Assembly (NCBI RefSeq): GCF_005795905.1 | Contig: NZ_VAWE01000001.1 | Location: 8,001,501-8,065,500, forward strand | Reading direction: 5' to 3' | DNA length: 64,000 nucleotides | Origin: Streptomyces marianii | Lineage (GTDB): Bacteria > Actinomycetota > Actinomycetes > Streptomycetales > Streptomycetaceae | Part shown: positions 21,150 through 29,806 of the stretch, in pieces | Layout: each line of letters begins with the position of its first letter | Position numbering within the stretch: the stretch's first letter is position 1 | The notes under the pieces: generated by a model | The model's input: the letters and a program-made list of their open reading frames with translations, nothing else | Told to the model about the DNA's origin: nothing | Databases searched by the model: none | Translations under genes and position numbers: made by a program

Positions 21150-21982
21150 GACCGGCCCTCCGGCAGCGGCCCGATCCACTGCCGGTAGAGCTTGTCGTAC
21201 GTGCCGTCCGCCTTGGCGTCCCTGATCGCCTTGTCGATGGCGGCGCGGAGCGCGTCGTTGCCCTTCTTCACCGAGAAGCCGTACTGCTCGCCGGTCTCGA
21301 TGTTCTGCCCGAGCACGAAGGCGTCCGCGTTGTCCTTGTCCTTGAGCCAGCCCTGCACCACCGGGTAGTCGATCACCACGGCGTCGACCTGGCCGGTGCG
21401 CAGCCCGTTGAGCACGGCGTCGGAGCTCTCGAACGCCACCGGGTCGAAGCCCTCCGACTTCGCATGGCTCTCGCCGGTCGTCCCGGCCTGCGCGCCCAGT
21501 TTCGCGCCCTTGGCCTCGACGTCGGCCAGCGTGGTGATGCCGCTCTTCCTGGTGGCGAGCAGCGCCTGGGTGGCGTCGAAGTACGGGACGGAGAAGTCGA
21601 CGTTCTTCTTGCGCTCGTCGGTGATCGTCATACCGGCGGCCGCGAGGTCGCACTCGCCGGAGTTCAGGAACGCGCCCGTCTTGAAGTTCTCGAAGGGCGT
21701 GTCGAGGATCTTCTGTTCGACCTCGAGGTCCTTCGCCACCAGGTCGACGAGGGCCACGTCGAAGCCCACGACCTTGCCGCCCTGCTCGAACTGGAACGGA
21801 GGATAGGGCAGGTGCGTACAGGTGGTCAGTTTCCCCTTCTCCACCACCGGCACTCCGCCCGCCGCCTCGCCGGGCCCCTCCCCGGAGGAGCAGCCGGCGG
21901 TGAGCGCCAGGCCCGTCGCCGCGGCGCAGAGCAGGGCGAGAAGGCGGATCGGGTGCGTACGGCCGCCGGCAGTCCTGGACAT
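21146..21982 (-). CDS. Polar amino acid ABC transporter, substrate-binding lipoprotein
   Basis: A 278-residue family 3 solute-binding protein, start ATG 21982 with GGAGG 5 nt upstream. The signal peptide ends in the lipobox LTAGC, so it is a lipoprotein anchored outside the membrane. The mature part shows [39 protein letters not shown] and [15 protein letters not shown], the standard landmarks of amino acid binding proteins. The ligand (glutamate, glutamine, arginine or cystine type) cannot be fixed from sequence. First gene of a three-gene operon with overlapping starts and stops. Confidence 0.93.
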   Translation of the reverse strand: MSRTAGGRTHPIRLLALLCAAATGLALTAGCSSGEGPGEAAGGVPVVEKGKLTTCTHLPYPPFQFEQGGKVVGFDVALVDLVAKDLEVEQKILDTPFENFKTGAFLNSGECDLAAAGMTITDERKKNVDFSVPYFDATQALLATRKSGITTLADVEAKGAKLGAQAGTTGESHAKSEGFDPVAFESSDAVLNGLRTGQVDAVVIDYPVVQGWLKDKDNADAFVLGQNIETGEQYGFSVKKGNDALRAAIDKAIRDAKADGTYDKLYRQWIGPLPEGRS

Positions 21983-22116
21983 GGTGACCTCCATGGGCGC
22001 AGGGATCGGTGGATGGCACCGCCACACATGAGCGTAGGCCCTCGGCACCGCCCCGGCCCGGAAGATCGTGGACCCTGCCGGTCGGGGGCGGTCTTTCCGC
22101 AGGTGGGGGACGCGGA

Positions 22117-22128
22117 TACGGTGGGGCG
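22117..22128 (+). promoter_or_regulatory. -10 element for a probable leaderless transcript
   Basis: TACGGT (22117-22122) fits TANNNT and ends 6 nt before ATG 22129. Confidence 0.5.
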
Positions 22129-22848
22129 ATGACCATGAGGCATGCCCCCGTGCACCTTTCGGCCTCGACCTGGCGGCAACCGCGCCCGGCTCCCGCGTCC
22201 CCGGAGCGGGAGGCCCTCGTGGCACGGATCGCGGATCGGGTCCTCGCGCTCGGCGACGGCCGGTTGCTCGTCGGCATCGACGGGCTCACGGCGTCCGGCA
22301 AGACGAGCTTCGGCCATGAGCTCGGAGCCCGGATCGGCGCGGCGGGCCGCCCGGTGCTCCGCGCCACCCTGGACGACTTCAAGCGGCCCTGGAAGGACCG
22401 GCACCTCTACGACCGGGAGTCCGGCGAGGGCTACTACCGCAACGCGTACGACTACGAGGCCGCCCGCCGGCTGCTGCTCGACCCGTGCCGTACCGAAGGC
22501 GCCGCGTCCTGTGCGCTGTGCGGCATCGACCCGCTGACGCAGCAGGACCACTCGGCGACCAGGACGCCGCTGACCGACGACAGCGTGCTGATCGTGGACG
22601 GGGTCTTCGCCCTCCGCCCCGCGATCGACGCGTACTGGGACTTCCGTATCTGGCTCGACGTCGACGCCGAGGTCTCCGTACGCCGCGGCGCCGCCCGGGA
22701 CGGGGACTGGGCCGGCTCCGCGGCCGAGGCCATCCACCGCGACCGCTACCTCGCCGCCATGCGTGTCCACGTCGAGGAGACCGAACCACTGACGCGGACG
22801 GACGCGATCATCGACAACACGGACTTCGCCCGGCCACGTCTGCTCTGA
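22129..22848 (+). CDS. Uridine kinase-like P-loop nucleoside kinase
   Basis: A 239-residue P-loop kinase. The Walker A motif is GIDGLTASGKTSF; the lid and substrate area include LDDFKRPWKDRHLYDRES and GEGYYRNAYDYEAARRLLLD, as in actinobacterial uridine kinase-like proteins; VLIVDGVFALRP is the Walker B region. It should transfer phosphate from ATP or GTP to a nucleoside or similar substrate, but members of this subgroup have rarely been tested. A cysteine pair (CALCGID, around residue 130) is unusual. Start 22129 has no clear ribosome-binding site but a -10 box at leaderless spacing. It is divergent from the ABC operon. Confidence 0.8.
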   Translation: MTMRHAPVHLSASTWRQPRPAPASPEREALVARIADRVLALGDGRLLVGIDGLTASGKTSFGHELGARIGAAGRPVLRATLDDFKRPWKDRHLYDRESGEGYYRNAYDYEAARRLLLDPCRTEGAASCALCGIDPLTQQDHSATRTPLTDDSVLIVDGVFALRPAIDAYWDFRIWLDVDAEVSVRRGAARDGDWAGSAAEAIHRDRYLAAMRVHVEETEPLTRTDAIIDNTDFARPRLL

Positions 22849-22869
22849 CCGCCCGCCCTTCGCGGGCGG
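22849..22869 (+). terminator. Hairpin after the uridine kinase-like gene
   Basis: CCGCCCGC (22849-22856) and GCGGGCGG (22862-22869) form an 8-bp stem with loop CCTTC, directly after the stop codon. Confidence 0.65.
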
Positions 22870-23016
22870 CGACCGTCGGTGACGCGGGCGTCTCCCGGTC
22901 CGCGGCGGCGCGGGCGAAGTCCGTGCGGTTCTCCCGCTCGAAGGGCCGTCAGGACCGTGGCGCTGTCCGCCCGGAGCCGCTCGGCCGCCGCCCTGCCCCG
23001 GCGCACCCCGCGGACA

Positions 23017-23628
23017 TCACACCCGGGGGAACCCGGGGGCCACTTCGAGGGTCCGCGCCACGGCCCCCCAGATCGCCGTCTGGGCCGCGTCCAGGTCGAC
23101 CCTCGGATCCGACAGCATCAGGCGGATCCCGTAACCGTCGCAGAGCGCGAGCAGGAGGGTGCTGGTGGCGTCGATGTCGCAGGAGGCGAACTCTCCGGAG
23201 TCGACGCCCCGCTTCAGCGCGCCGCCGACCCATTCGTGGAGCTGGTCGTACAGGTCGACGGCGAGACGCTGGGCCGTGTCGTCGCGCAGCGCGCGTACCC
23301 ACAGCTCCTGCCAGAGCCGCCAGTCCTGCCGCAGCTCGGGATCGGTGGGGAGCAGAGTGCGCAGGATCCGGGCGAGGATCACCGCGGCGGACACGGAGCC
23401 GGCGTCCTTCTCCAGCTCCGTCCCGGTCTGGGCGAAGGAGTGCGTCATCGCCTCGGCGAAGAGCTTCTCGCGGGTGTCGAAGTGGTAGTGCAGCAGCGCC
23501 GTCGACACCCCGGCGTGCTCGGCCACCATCCGCATGCGGATCTTCTCGAAGCCGACCTCGGCGATCACTTCGCACGCGGCGGAGAGGATCCGCTCACGGG
23601 TCTCGCGAGTGCGTTCGGCCTTGGTCAC
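23017..23628 (-). CDS. TetR-family transcriptional regulator
   Basis: A 203-residue regulator from GTG 23628 (GGGGAGC upstream). The N-terminal helix-turn-helix spans TRERILSAACEVIAEVGFEK to MVAEHAGVSTALLHYHFDTREKLF. The C-terminal ligand domain is of the BetI/TetR_C_6 type (LWQELWVRALRDDTAQRLA, LLLALCDGYGIRLML). It lies beside the acyl-CoA catabolic genes on the same strand and is a candidate for their regulator, and for the TTAGTCAG operators at 31988-32064; that link is inference. Longer in-frame starts exist but encode low-complexity sequence. Confidence 0.9.
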   Translation of the reverse strand: MTKAERTRETRERILSAACEVIAEVGFEKIRMRMVAEHAGVSTALLHYHFDTREKLFAEAMTHSFAQTGTELEKDAGSVSAAVILARILRTLLPTDPELRQDWRLWQELWVRALRDDTAQRLAVDLYDQLHEWVGGALKRGVDSGEFASCDIDATSTLLLALCDGYGIRLMLSDPRVDLDAAQTAIWGAVARTLEVAPGFPRV

Positions 23629-23829
23629 GTGTGTGCTCCCCGGTTCGGCGCTGTCGGTGCGGGTCAGTTCTCTGCGCGGGCTGTCGGTGCTGGGACGCCC
23701 CGTCCCGCCGTCGTCCATCTTGGCGCATCCGCGCCGTCCTCGGGTCCCGGCCGCCGGCGGTCCCGAATCCGGGAGGACGGCCGGTGGCGGGTGGCCGGTC
23801 GTCGGCGGGAGCCGGTCACCGGTCATCGG

Positions 23830-24702
23830 TCATCGGTAGGAGTGGAACCCGCGTCCCGACTTCCGCCCCAGCCGCCCCGCGTCCACCATCCGCGCCAGCA
23901 GTGGCGGAGGCGCGTACAGGGGCTCCCGGAACTCCTCGTACAGCGACTCGGCGATGGCCCGGGTGGTGTCCAGACCGATCAGGTCCGTGAGCGCGAGCGG
24001 CCCGAGCGGATGCGCGCAGCCGAGGACCATCCCCCGGTCGACGTCCTCGACGGAGGCGGCGCCGGACTCGACCATCCGCACGGCCGCCAGCAGATACGGC
24101 ACCAGCAGCGCGTTCACCACGAATCCGGCCCGGTCGCGAGCGCGGACGACCTCCTTGCCGAGGACCCCCGAGGCGAACGCCTCCGCCCGCCGCGCGGTGC
24201 TCTCACCGGTCAGCAGCGACGGCACCAGCTCGACCAGCGGCAGTACCGGCACGGGGTTGAAGAAGTGCAGCCCCACCACCTGCTCGGGGCGCGCGGTCGC
24301 CGTCGCGAGCCGGATGACCGGGATGGACGAGGTGTTCGTCGCCAGGACCGCGTCCTCGCGGTCCACGGTCCGGTCGAGATGGGTGAACACCCGGACCTTG
24401 GCCTCCTCCCGCTCGGCCACGGCCTCCACCACGAGGTCCCGGTCCGCCAGCGCATCCATGTCGGCCGTGACCACGATCCGCGCCAGGGCGGCGTCACGGT
24501 CCGGGCCCGTGAGCCTGCCCGCGGCCACGGCCCGGTCCAGTGACGCCGTGATCCGGCCGCGGCCCTCCTTCACCGCCGCCGTACCGGTCTCGACCACGAC
24601 GACGTCCCGGCCTGCCCGCGCGCACACCTCGGCGATCCCGGAGCCCATCAGACCGCAGCCCACGACCCCGATCAGCGAGCACTCCCGCTCTCCGCCAGCC
24701 AT
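23830..24702 (-). CDS. 3-hydroxyacyl-CoA (3-hydroxybutyryl-CoA) dehydrogenase
   Basis: A 290-residue NAD(P)-dependent dehydrogenase from ATG 24702, behind CGGAGGAAG. Rossmann motif GVVGCGLMGSGIAEV at the N-terminus; the NTSSIPV strand and the catalytic region GLHFFNPVPVLPLVELV are typical of the family, with the His-Glu pair. The C-terminal helical domain ends with GRLGRKSGRGFHSYR, matching the conserved end. It interconverts 3-hydroxyacyl-CoA and 3-oxoacyl-CoA in beta-oxidation or butanoate metabolism. It is probably co-transcribed with the upstream acyl-CoA dehydrogenase genes (119-bp gap). Confidence 0.93.
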   Translation of the reverse strand: MAGGERECSLIGVVGCGLMGSGIAEVCARAGRDVVVVETGTAAVKEGRGRITASLDRAVAAGRLTGPDRDAALARIVVTADMDALADRDLVVEAVAEREEAKVRVFTHLDRTVDREDAVLATNTSSIPVIRLATATARPEQVVGLHFFNPVPVLPLVELVPSLLTGESTARRAEAFASGVLGKEVVRARDRAGFVVNALLVPYLLAAVRMVESGAASVEDVDRGMVLGCAHPLGPLALTDLIGLDTTRAIAESLYEEFREPLYAPPPLLARMVDAGRLGRKSGRGFHSYR

Positions 24703-24821
24703 CACTTCCTCCGGTTCAGCATGCTCGTCCATCCGGCAACAGTCGTCACATCCGGCAACAGTCGGACACGGCACCGAGGGCCCGGGTCCCGGCGACCTTG
24801 CCGGGCCCCGGGCCCCGGGCC

Positions 24822-25994
24822 TCAGTCCGCGGACGGCATCCGCAGAACGCCCGTCCCCCGCTTGACCAGTTCACCGGCGACGATCAGCCGCTGGATCTCG
24901 GAGGTGCCCTCCCAGATGCGGTCCACACGCAGTTCCCGGTAGAGGCGTTCGACGGGGTAGGAGCGGTCGTAGCCGCGTCCGCCGAAGATCTGTACGCAGC
25001 GGTCGACGACCCGCCCGGCCGCCTCGCTGGCCGACAGCTTGGCGATCGCCGCCTTGGCGTGCAGGGTCTTGCGGTCGGACAGTCCGGCGTCCACCTCCCA
25101 GGCGACCTGGTGGGTGTACGCGCGGTTGACGGCGATGTCGACGGCGCAGTCGGCGAGCATGCCCTGGACGAGCTGGAAGTCGGCGATGGGGGAGCCGAAC
25201 TGGCGGCGTTCGACGGCCCAGTCGCGGGCCAGTTCGAGAGCGCGCTCGGCGGCCCCGGTGGTACGGGCCGCGATCATCAACCGCTCCTCGGTGAACCAGG
25301 ACCTGGTGATGTCGTACCCGCTGCCGACCCCGCCGAGCACCGCGTCGTCGCCCACGCGGACATCGGTGAACGTGAACTCGGGGTGCTCGTAGACGAAGGT
25401 GTGCATGAAGCGCGGCACCCGCGTCATCTCGATCCCCGGCGTCTCCTTGTCGACGAGGAACAGGGTCGGCGCACCCTCCTCCCCGGCGGCCGCCAGCACG
25501 ATCATGAAGTCGGCGTGGTCCCCGACCGTGACGAACCACTTCTCGCCGTTCAGCACCCAGCCGTCCGGGGTGCGGGTCGCCGTCGTGGCGATGGCCTGCG
25601 GGTCGGAGCCCGCGTCCCGCTCGGTCACGGCGTAGCAGTCCCGCCGCCGCCCCTTGATGACGGGGACGAGATAGCGCTCGCGCTGCTCCGGGGTGCAGAA
25701 CCGCAGGGCGTTCGCCGGCCGCCACACGGTGTCCCACAGTGCGCCCGTCAGCCTGCCGAGCTCCTCCTGCACGATCGCCTGCTCCAGGATCGTCAGACCC
25801 GCACCGCCCCACTCGGCGGGCATGTTGACGGCCTGGAGCCCGCTCGCGAGCACGGCGTCGCGGATCTCGTGGTGGGCCTGCGCGGGCAGACCGTTGTTCT
25901 CCTCGCAGTCGACTTCGTACTTCATGATGAACTCGGTGAGCCCGCGGGCTGAGTCCTTCAGCTCCTTCTGACGGGCGGTGAGACGGAAGTCCAT
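24822..25994 (-). CDS. Acyl-CoA dehydrogenase (tandem copy 1)
   Basis: A 390-residue FAD enzyme, start ATG 25994. Landmarks: NMPAEWGGAGL, the FAD-binding AVTERDAGSDP, WVLNGEKWFVT, ERRQFGSPIADFQLVQGMLA, and RIWEGTSEIQRLIV, whose glutamate is the catalytic base in medium-chain-type enzymes. It introduces the alpha-beta double bond in an acyl-CoA and passes electrons to an acceptor, normally electron-transfer flavoprotein. It has the same length as the neighbouring copy at 26115; the N-terminal halves differ clearly while the C-terminal halves are nearly identical even in DNA, so the active-site cap and substrate pocket may have diverged. Confidence 0.95.
   Translation of the reverse strand: MDFRLTARQKELKDSARGLTEFIMKYEVDCEENNGLPAQAHHEIRDAVLASGLQAVNMPAEWGGAGLTILEQAIVQEELGRLTGALWDTVWRPANALRFCTPEQRERYLVPVIKGRRRDCYAVTERDAGSDPQAIATTATRTPDGWVLNGEKWFVTVGDHADFMIVLAAAGEEGAPTLFLVDKETPGIEMTRVPRFMHTFVYEHPEFTFTDVRVGDDAVLGGVGSGYDITRSWFTEERLMIAARTTGAAERALELARDWAVERRQFGSPIADFQLVQGMLADCAVDIAVNRAYTHQVAWEVDAGLSDRKTLHAKAAIAKLSASEAAGRVVDRCVQIFGGRGYDRSYPVERLYRELRVDRIWEGTSEIQRLIVAGELVKRGTGVLRMPSAD
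24884..25262. repeat. Near-identical DNA shared with the second acyl-CoA dehydrogenase gene
   Basis: This stretch matches 26177-26555 at an offset of 1293 bp with only scattered substitutions and a short variable block (about 25040-25100). The 5' halves of the two genes do not show such similarity. The pattern suggests gene conversion or a recent partial duplication. Confidence 0.8.
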
Positions 25995-26114
25995 GGCAGT
26001 CAGTCCTCTTGGGTCGGTGTCGGTGTCGGCGTGTACGGGTCGGTGATCGGGGCGGCGGTGGTGTCGCCGGTGGGTGAACGGGCCGGCGGATGCGCGGCCG
26101 GTGGGCGGGCCGGA

Positions 26115-27287
26115 TCAGGAATGGGGCAGGGCGAGGACCCCGGTGCCCCGCTTGACCAGTTCGTTGGCGACGATCAGCCGCTGGATCTCGGAGGTGCCCT
26201 CCCAGATGCGGTCCACGCGCAGTTCCCGGTAGAGGCGTTCGACGGGGTAGGAGCGGTCGTAGCCGCGTCCGCCGAAGATCTGTACGCAGCGGTCGACGAC
26301 CCGCCCGGCCGCCTCGCTGGCCGCCAGCTTCGCCGTCGACGCCTTGGCGTGCAGCGCCTTGCGGTCGGTGCCCGGCTGATCGGCCTCCCAGGCGACCTGG
26401 TGGGTGTACGCGCGGTTGACGGCGATGTCGACGGCGCAGTCGGCGAGCATGCCCTGGACGAGCTGGAAGTCGGCGATGGGGGAGCCGAACTGGCGGCGTT
26501 CGACGGCCCAGTCGCGGGCCAGTCCGAGGGCGCGCTCGGCGGCCCCGGTGGTACGGGCCGCGATCATCAACCGCTCGTCCGTGAACCACTCCTTCGTCAG
26601 CTCGTAGCCGTTGCCGACCCCGCCGAGCACGTCCTCGTCGGAGACGAAGACGTCGGTGAACGTGAACTCGGGGTGACCGTTCACGGCGGAGTGCATGAAA
26701 CGCGGCACCCGGGTCATCTCCACCCCAGCCGCCTGCTTGTCGACGAAGAACAGGGTCGGCGCGCGTTCCTCGCCGGCGTCGGCCTGGACGAGCAGGAAGT
26801 CGGCGATGTCGCCGCAGGTGACGAACCACTTCTCGCCGTTCAGTACCCAGCCGCCGTCCGTACGGGTCGCGGTGCTCGTCCCCGACGAGGGGTCCGAGCC
26901 CGCGCCCGGCTCGGTCACCGCGAAGGCGTCGAACCTCTCACCCCGGATGACCGGCAGCAGGTACTTCTCGCGCTGGGCCTCCGTGCCGTACGCCAGGACG
27001 TTCGCGGGCCGCCACGGAATGTCCCACAGACAGTTGGTGACCTTGCCGAACTCCTCCTCCACGATCACCTGGTCCAGCAGGGACAGCCCGGCGCCGCCCC
27101 ACTCGGCGGGCATGTTGATGGCGTACACGCCGGCATCGATCGCGGCCCGGGTGAGTTCGCGGACCGTGTCGGCCGGCAGCGGACCGCCCGCCTCCTCGGA
27201 CCGGTCCTCGTACTCCATGAGCAGGCGGGAGTAGGCGGCGGCCCGGGCCTTGAGGTCCGCCTGTTCGGGGGTGTAGCGGAAGTCCAT
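26115..27287 (-). CDS. Acyl-CoA dehydrogenase (tandem copy 2)
   Basis: A 390-residue paralogue of the next gene on this strand. It has NMPAEWGGAGL, AVTEPGAGSDP (the more canonical FAD loop), WVLNGEKWFVT and the catalytic RIWEGTSEIQRLIV. Compared with copy 1 it differs throughout about residues 1-235, including the CLWDIPWRPANVLAYG region near the substrate pocket, so the two probably take different acyl chains. Start ATG 27287 follows GGAGGAAC. The two copies are 120 bp apart and probably form one transcript with the synthetase gene upstream. Confidence 0.95.
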   Translation of the reverse strand: MDFRYTPEQADLKARAAAYSRLLMEYEDRSEEAGGPLPADTVRELTRAAIDAGVYAINMPAEWGGAGLSLLDQVIVEEEFGKVTNCLWDIPWRPANVLAYGTEAQREKYLLPVIRGERFDAFAVTEPGAGSDPSSGTSTATRTDGGWVLNGEKWFVTCGDIADFLLVQADAGEERAPTLFFVDKQAAGVEMTRVPRFMHSAVNGHPEFTFTDVFVSDEDVLGGVGNGYELTKEWFTDERLMIAARTTGAAERALGLARDWAVERRQFGSPIADFQLVQGMLADCAVDIAVNRAYTHQVAWEADQPGTDRKALHAKASTAKLAASEAAGRVVDRCVQIFGGRGYDRSYPVERLYRELRVDRIWEGTSEIQRLIVANELVKRGTGVLALPHS

Positions 27288-27463
27288 GGGATGTTCCTCC
27301 GGAGATGCGTCAGGGGGAGGGGGATCGGGAGGGTCCGGCGCGTCGCGCCGGGGAGCGGGGAGGCACGGGAGCGGGGTGCCGGTACGGGCCGGGGACGGGC
27401 GCCGGGCCGCCGGGGCCGGCGAGCGGGAGTGTCGGGCCGCCGGGGCCCGGTTGCGCGGAGGGG

Positions 27464-29524
27464 TCAGGCCAGTACCGCCCGGGCGTCGAGGGCCAGGGCG
27501 CCGTCCGGCCGTACCAGCAGGGGATTGACCTCCAGTTCGGCGATCTCGGGATGCGCGGCCGCTACGGCGGTGATGCGTTCGATCACCTCCGCCGCGGCGT
27601 CGACGTCCACCGCCGGCCGACCGCGTACACCGGCCAGCAGTGCCGCGGTGCGCAACTCTCGCAGCAGCCGCGCGGCACGCCCCGCCGGTACCGGTGCCAG
27701 CGAGAAGGCGACGTCGTGCAGCGTCTCCGTGAGGACGCCCCCGAGCCCGACCATGGCGACCGGACCGAAGCGCGGATCCCGGTGGACCCCCACGATCAGC
27801 TCGACCCCGTCCGAGAGATCCGCCATCGCCTCGACCGAGTACGAGGAGGATCCGAGCCGGGCGTGCATCTCCCGGTACGCGGCGAGCAGGGCGTCACGAC
27901 CGGCCAGCCCCAGCGCCACCCCGCCCGCGTCCGACTTGTGCAGCACGTGCAGCGCCTTGAGGACGTACGGCCCCGGGAACTCCTCGGCCGCCGCGAGCAG
28001 TTCGGCCTCACCGGTGACCTCCCGGGCGCTGGGGAACGGCACTCCGGCCGTGGCCAGCAGCCCGCGGACCGCGTGGTACCCGGAGTCGCGCAGTGCCATG
28101 GCGGGCGGCGGCAGCGAGGACACACCGGACCGTTCGTCCGGGTGGGCCGAGGTCATCGCGGCCAGGGCGCGTGAGGCGTCCTCCGTGGACGAGAACACCG
28201 GTATGCCCGCGTCGACCAGGGTCCGGCAACTCGGCGACGCCGGATACATCGACTGGACCACCAGCGGCTTCGGCCGCCTCCGCCAGTGGCCGACGATCTC
28301 ACCGGCCGCACGGCCCTCGCCCTCCGCGAGCGTCGCGCCGCCGCCGCCCAGCCCGCCGCCCGCGGCCGCGTAGCCGCCGAAGTAGCCGGTCATCAGGACG
28401 GCGTCGACCTCGTCGGCGGCGAGCAGGGCCCCGACCGTCGCGGAGTACGAGAGGGGGTCCTGCTCCCCCATGCCGGCCAGGTCCACCGGATTGCCGACCG
28501 CGGACTGCTCCCACAGCACCGACCGCAGCCTCTGCCGCGTGGGTTCGCCGAGTTCGGGTACGTCGAGTCCGGCGGCCTCGGCCGCGTCGGACGCGATGAC
28601 GCCGTGTCCACCGCCGTCGGTGAACACCGCCGTACGGCGGCCGCCGGACCGGGCCCGGGCGTTCAGCGCCGCGAGGACCACCGTCATCTCCCGCGGTGTG
28701 GCGACGAGTTCCACCCCGGCGTCCCGGCACGCGGCCGCCACCACGTCGGCCGAGGTGGTCAGCGCCCCGGTGTGGGACTGGGCGCTGCGGGCGGACGCGG
28801 CGCCACGGCCCGCGGTGAGGAGGACCACCGGCTTCCCGGCCGCGGCGGCCGCCCGCGCGAAGGCGCGGCCGTCGCCGAAGTCCTCCGCGTACACGGCGAC
28901 GGCCGACGTCGCGGCATGCCGTGCGCAGTCCTCGACGAGATCGACGAGAGTGACGTCGGCCTGGTTGCCGAGCGAGACGAACCGCGAGAAGCCCAGCCCG
29001 TGCGGAGCCATCCGCAACTGCAGTTCCAGGGCGAGGTTGCCGCTCTGGCTCAGCAGGGCGACCCCGCCGGGTGCGAACGTGTCAGAGGCGAGATACAGCT
29101 CGGTCGTGTTGTCGGCGACGCCCAGGCAGTTGGGGCCCACCAGCACGGCTCCCGCCTCCCTCACCCGCGCCGCGACGGCGCGCTGCCGCGCGAGCCCGGC
29201 GGGGCCCGTCTCGGCGAAGCCGGCGGTGATGCCGACGATCGCGCGGGCACCGCACGCCAGGGCGGAGTCGACGGCCTCCTCGAAACCGGTACCCGGGACG
29301 GAGATCACCACCAGCTCCACCGGCTCGCCGATCTCGGCGAGAGTCCTGGCGGCGGGGCGCCCGAGGACCGTGCCGCCACGGCGGTTCACCAGATGCACCG
29401 GCCTGCGGTGCGGAGCGCGGAGCGCCTGCGCGGCCACGGCGTGGCCGTACTTCGCGGGGTCGTCACTGGCGCCGACGACGGCGACGGACTTCGGGTCGAA
29501 CAACGCGCTCAGATCACGGGCCAT
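27464..29524 (-). CDS. ADP-forming acyl-CoA synthetase family protein (acetate-CoA ligase type)
   Basis: A 686-residue protein with the full two-part architecture of ADP-forming acyl-CoA synthetases. Residues 1-140 are a CoA-binding Rossmann domain (SVAVVGASDDPAKYGHAV, VGPNCLGV); about 145-460 are succinyl-CoA-ligase-like, with LLSQSGNLALEL and the phosphohistidine loop SQSHTGALTTSADV; about 465-686 are an ATP-grasp domain (GPYVLKALHVLHKSDAGGVAL, RFGPVAMVGLGGVLTETLHDV, ELEVNPLLV). The catalytic histidine is present. It would make an acyl-CoA from the free acid with ATP giving ADP and phosphate, supplying the neighbouring dehydrogenases. Its ATG lies 1 nt after the ferredoxin stop codon, so the two are coupled. 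Confidence 0.9.
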   Translation of the reverse strand: MARDLSALFDPKSVAVVGASDDPAKYGHAVAAQALRAPHRRPVHLVNRRGGTVLGRPAARTLAEIGEPVELVVISVPGTGFEEAVDSALACGARAIVGITAGFAETGPAGLARQRAVAARVREAGAVLVGPNCLGVADNTTELYLASDTFAPGGVALLSQSGNLALELQLRMAPHGLGFSRFVSLGNQADVTLVDLVEDCARHAATSAVAVYAEDFGDGRAFARAAAAAGKPVVLLTAGRGAASARSAQSHTGALTTSADVVAAACRDAGVELVATPREMTVVLAALNARARSGGRRTAVFTDGGGHGVIASDAAEAAGLDVPELGEPTRQRLRSVLWEQSAVGNPVDLAGMGEQDPLSYSATVGALLAADEVDAVLMTGYFGGYAAAGGGLGGGGATLAEGEGRAAGEIVGHWRRRPKPLVVQSMYPASPSCRTLVDAGIPVFSSTEDASRALAAMTSAHPDERSGVSSLPPPAMALRDSGYHAVRGLLATAGVPFPSAREVTGEAELLAAAEEFPGPYVLKALHVLHKSDAGGVALGLAGRDALLAAYREMHARLGSSSYSVEAMADLSDGVELIVGVHRDPRFGPVAMVGLGGVLTETLHDVAFSLAPVPAGRAARLLRELRTAALLAGVRGRPAVDVDAAAEVIERITAVAAAHPEIAELEVNPLLVRPDGALALDARAVLA

Positions 29525-29525
29525 G

Positions 29526-29717
29526 TCACTTCTCCAGGCGCAGCGCGGTGTTGGGGCAGCTGTCGGCGCACGCGCGTGCCGCGTCCTCCGAACCGGGCGG
29601 CACCTCGGTGGTCAGCACCGACGCGTAGCCCCATTCGTCGAGGTCGATCAGCCCGGGGGCGTGCTCCTGGCAGAGCCCGTAGCCCTGGCAGCGGGTGGAG
29701 TCCAGGAAGAGTTTCAC
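29526..29717 (-). CDS. Small ferredoxin ([3Fe-4S] or [4Fe-4S] type)
   Basis: A 63-residue protein from GTG 29717 with AAAGGAA upstream. Cysteines are at 10, 16, 50 and 54: RCQGYGLCQEHAP and ACADSCPNTALRLEK. The CxxxxxC...CP layout is that of the single-cluster P450-type ferredoxins that bind [3Fe-4S]; Cys50 is extra. It is a one-electron carrier in the cytoplasm. It sits between a NuoF-like flavoprotein gene and the acyl-CoA synthetase, facing away from a Rieske oxygenase, and could carry electrons to that oxygenase or to another enzyme. No P450 gene is next to it. Confidence 0.93.
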   Translation of the reverse strand: MKLFLDSTRCQGYGLCQEHAPGLIDLDEWGYASVLTTEVPPGSEDAARACADSCPNTALRLEK

Positions 29718-29806
29718 GCGGCGTTCCTTTCGGCGAGGGCGGGACGGAGAGGGTGGGGCGATGGGGCCGCGGCCGGGGTCGTGAACGGTGCCCGGCCGGG
29801 ACCGGG

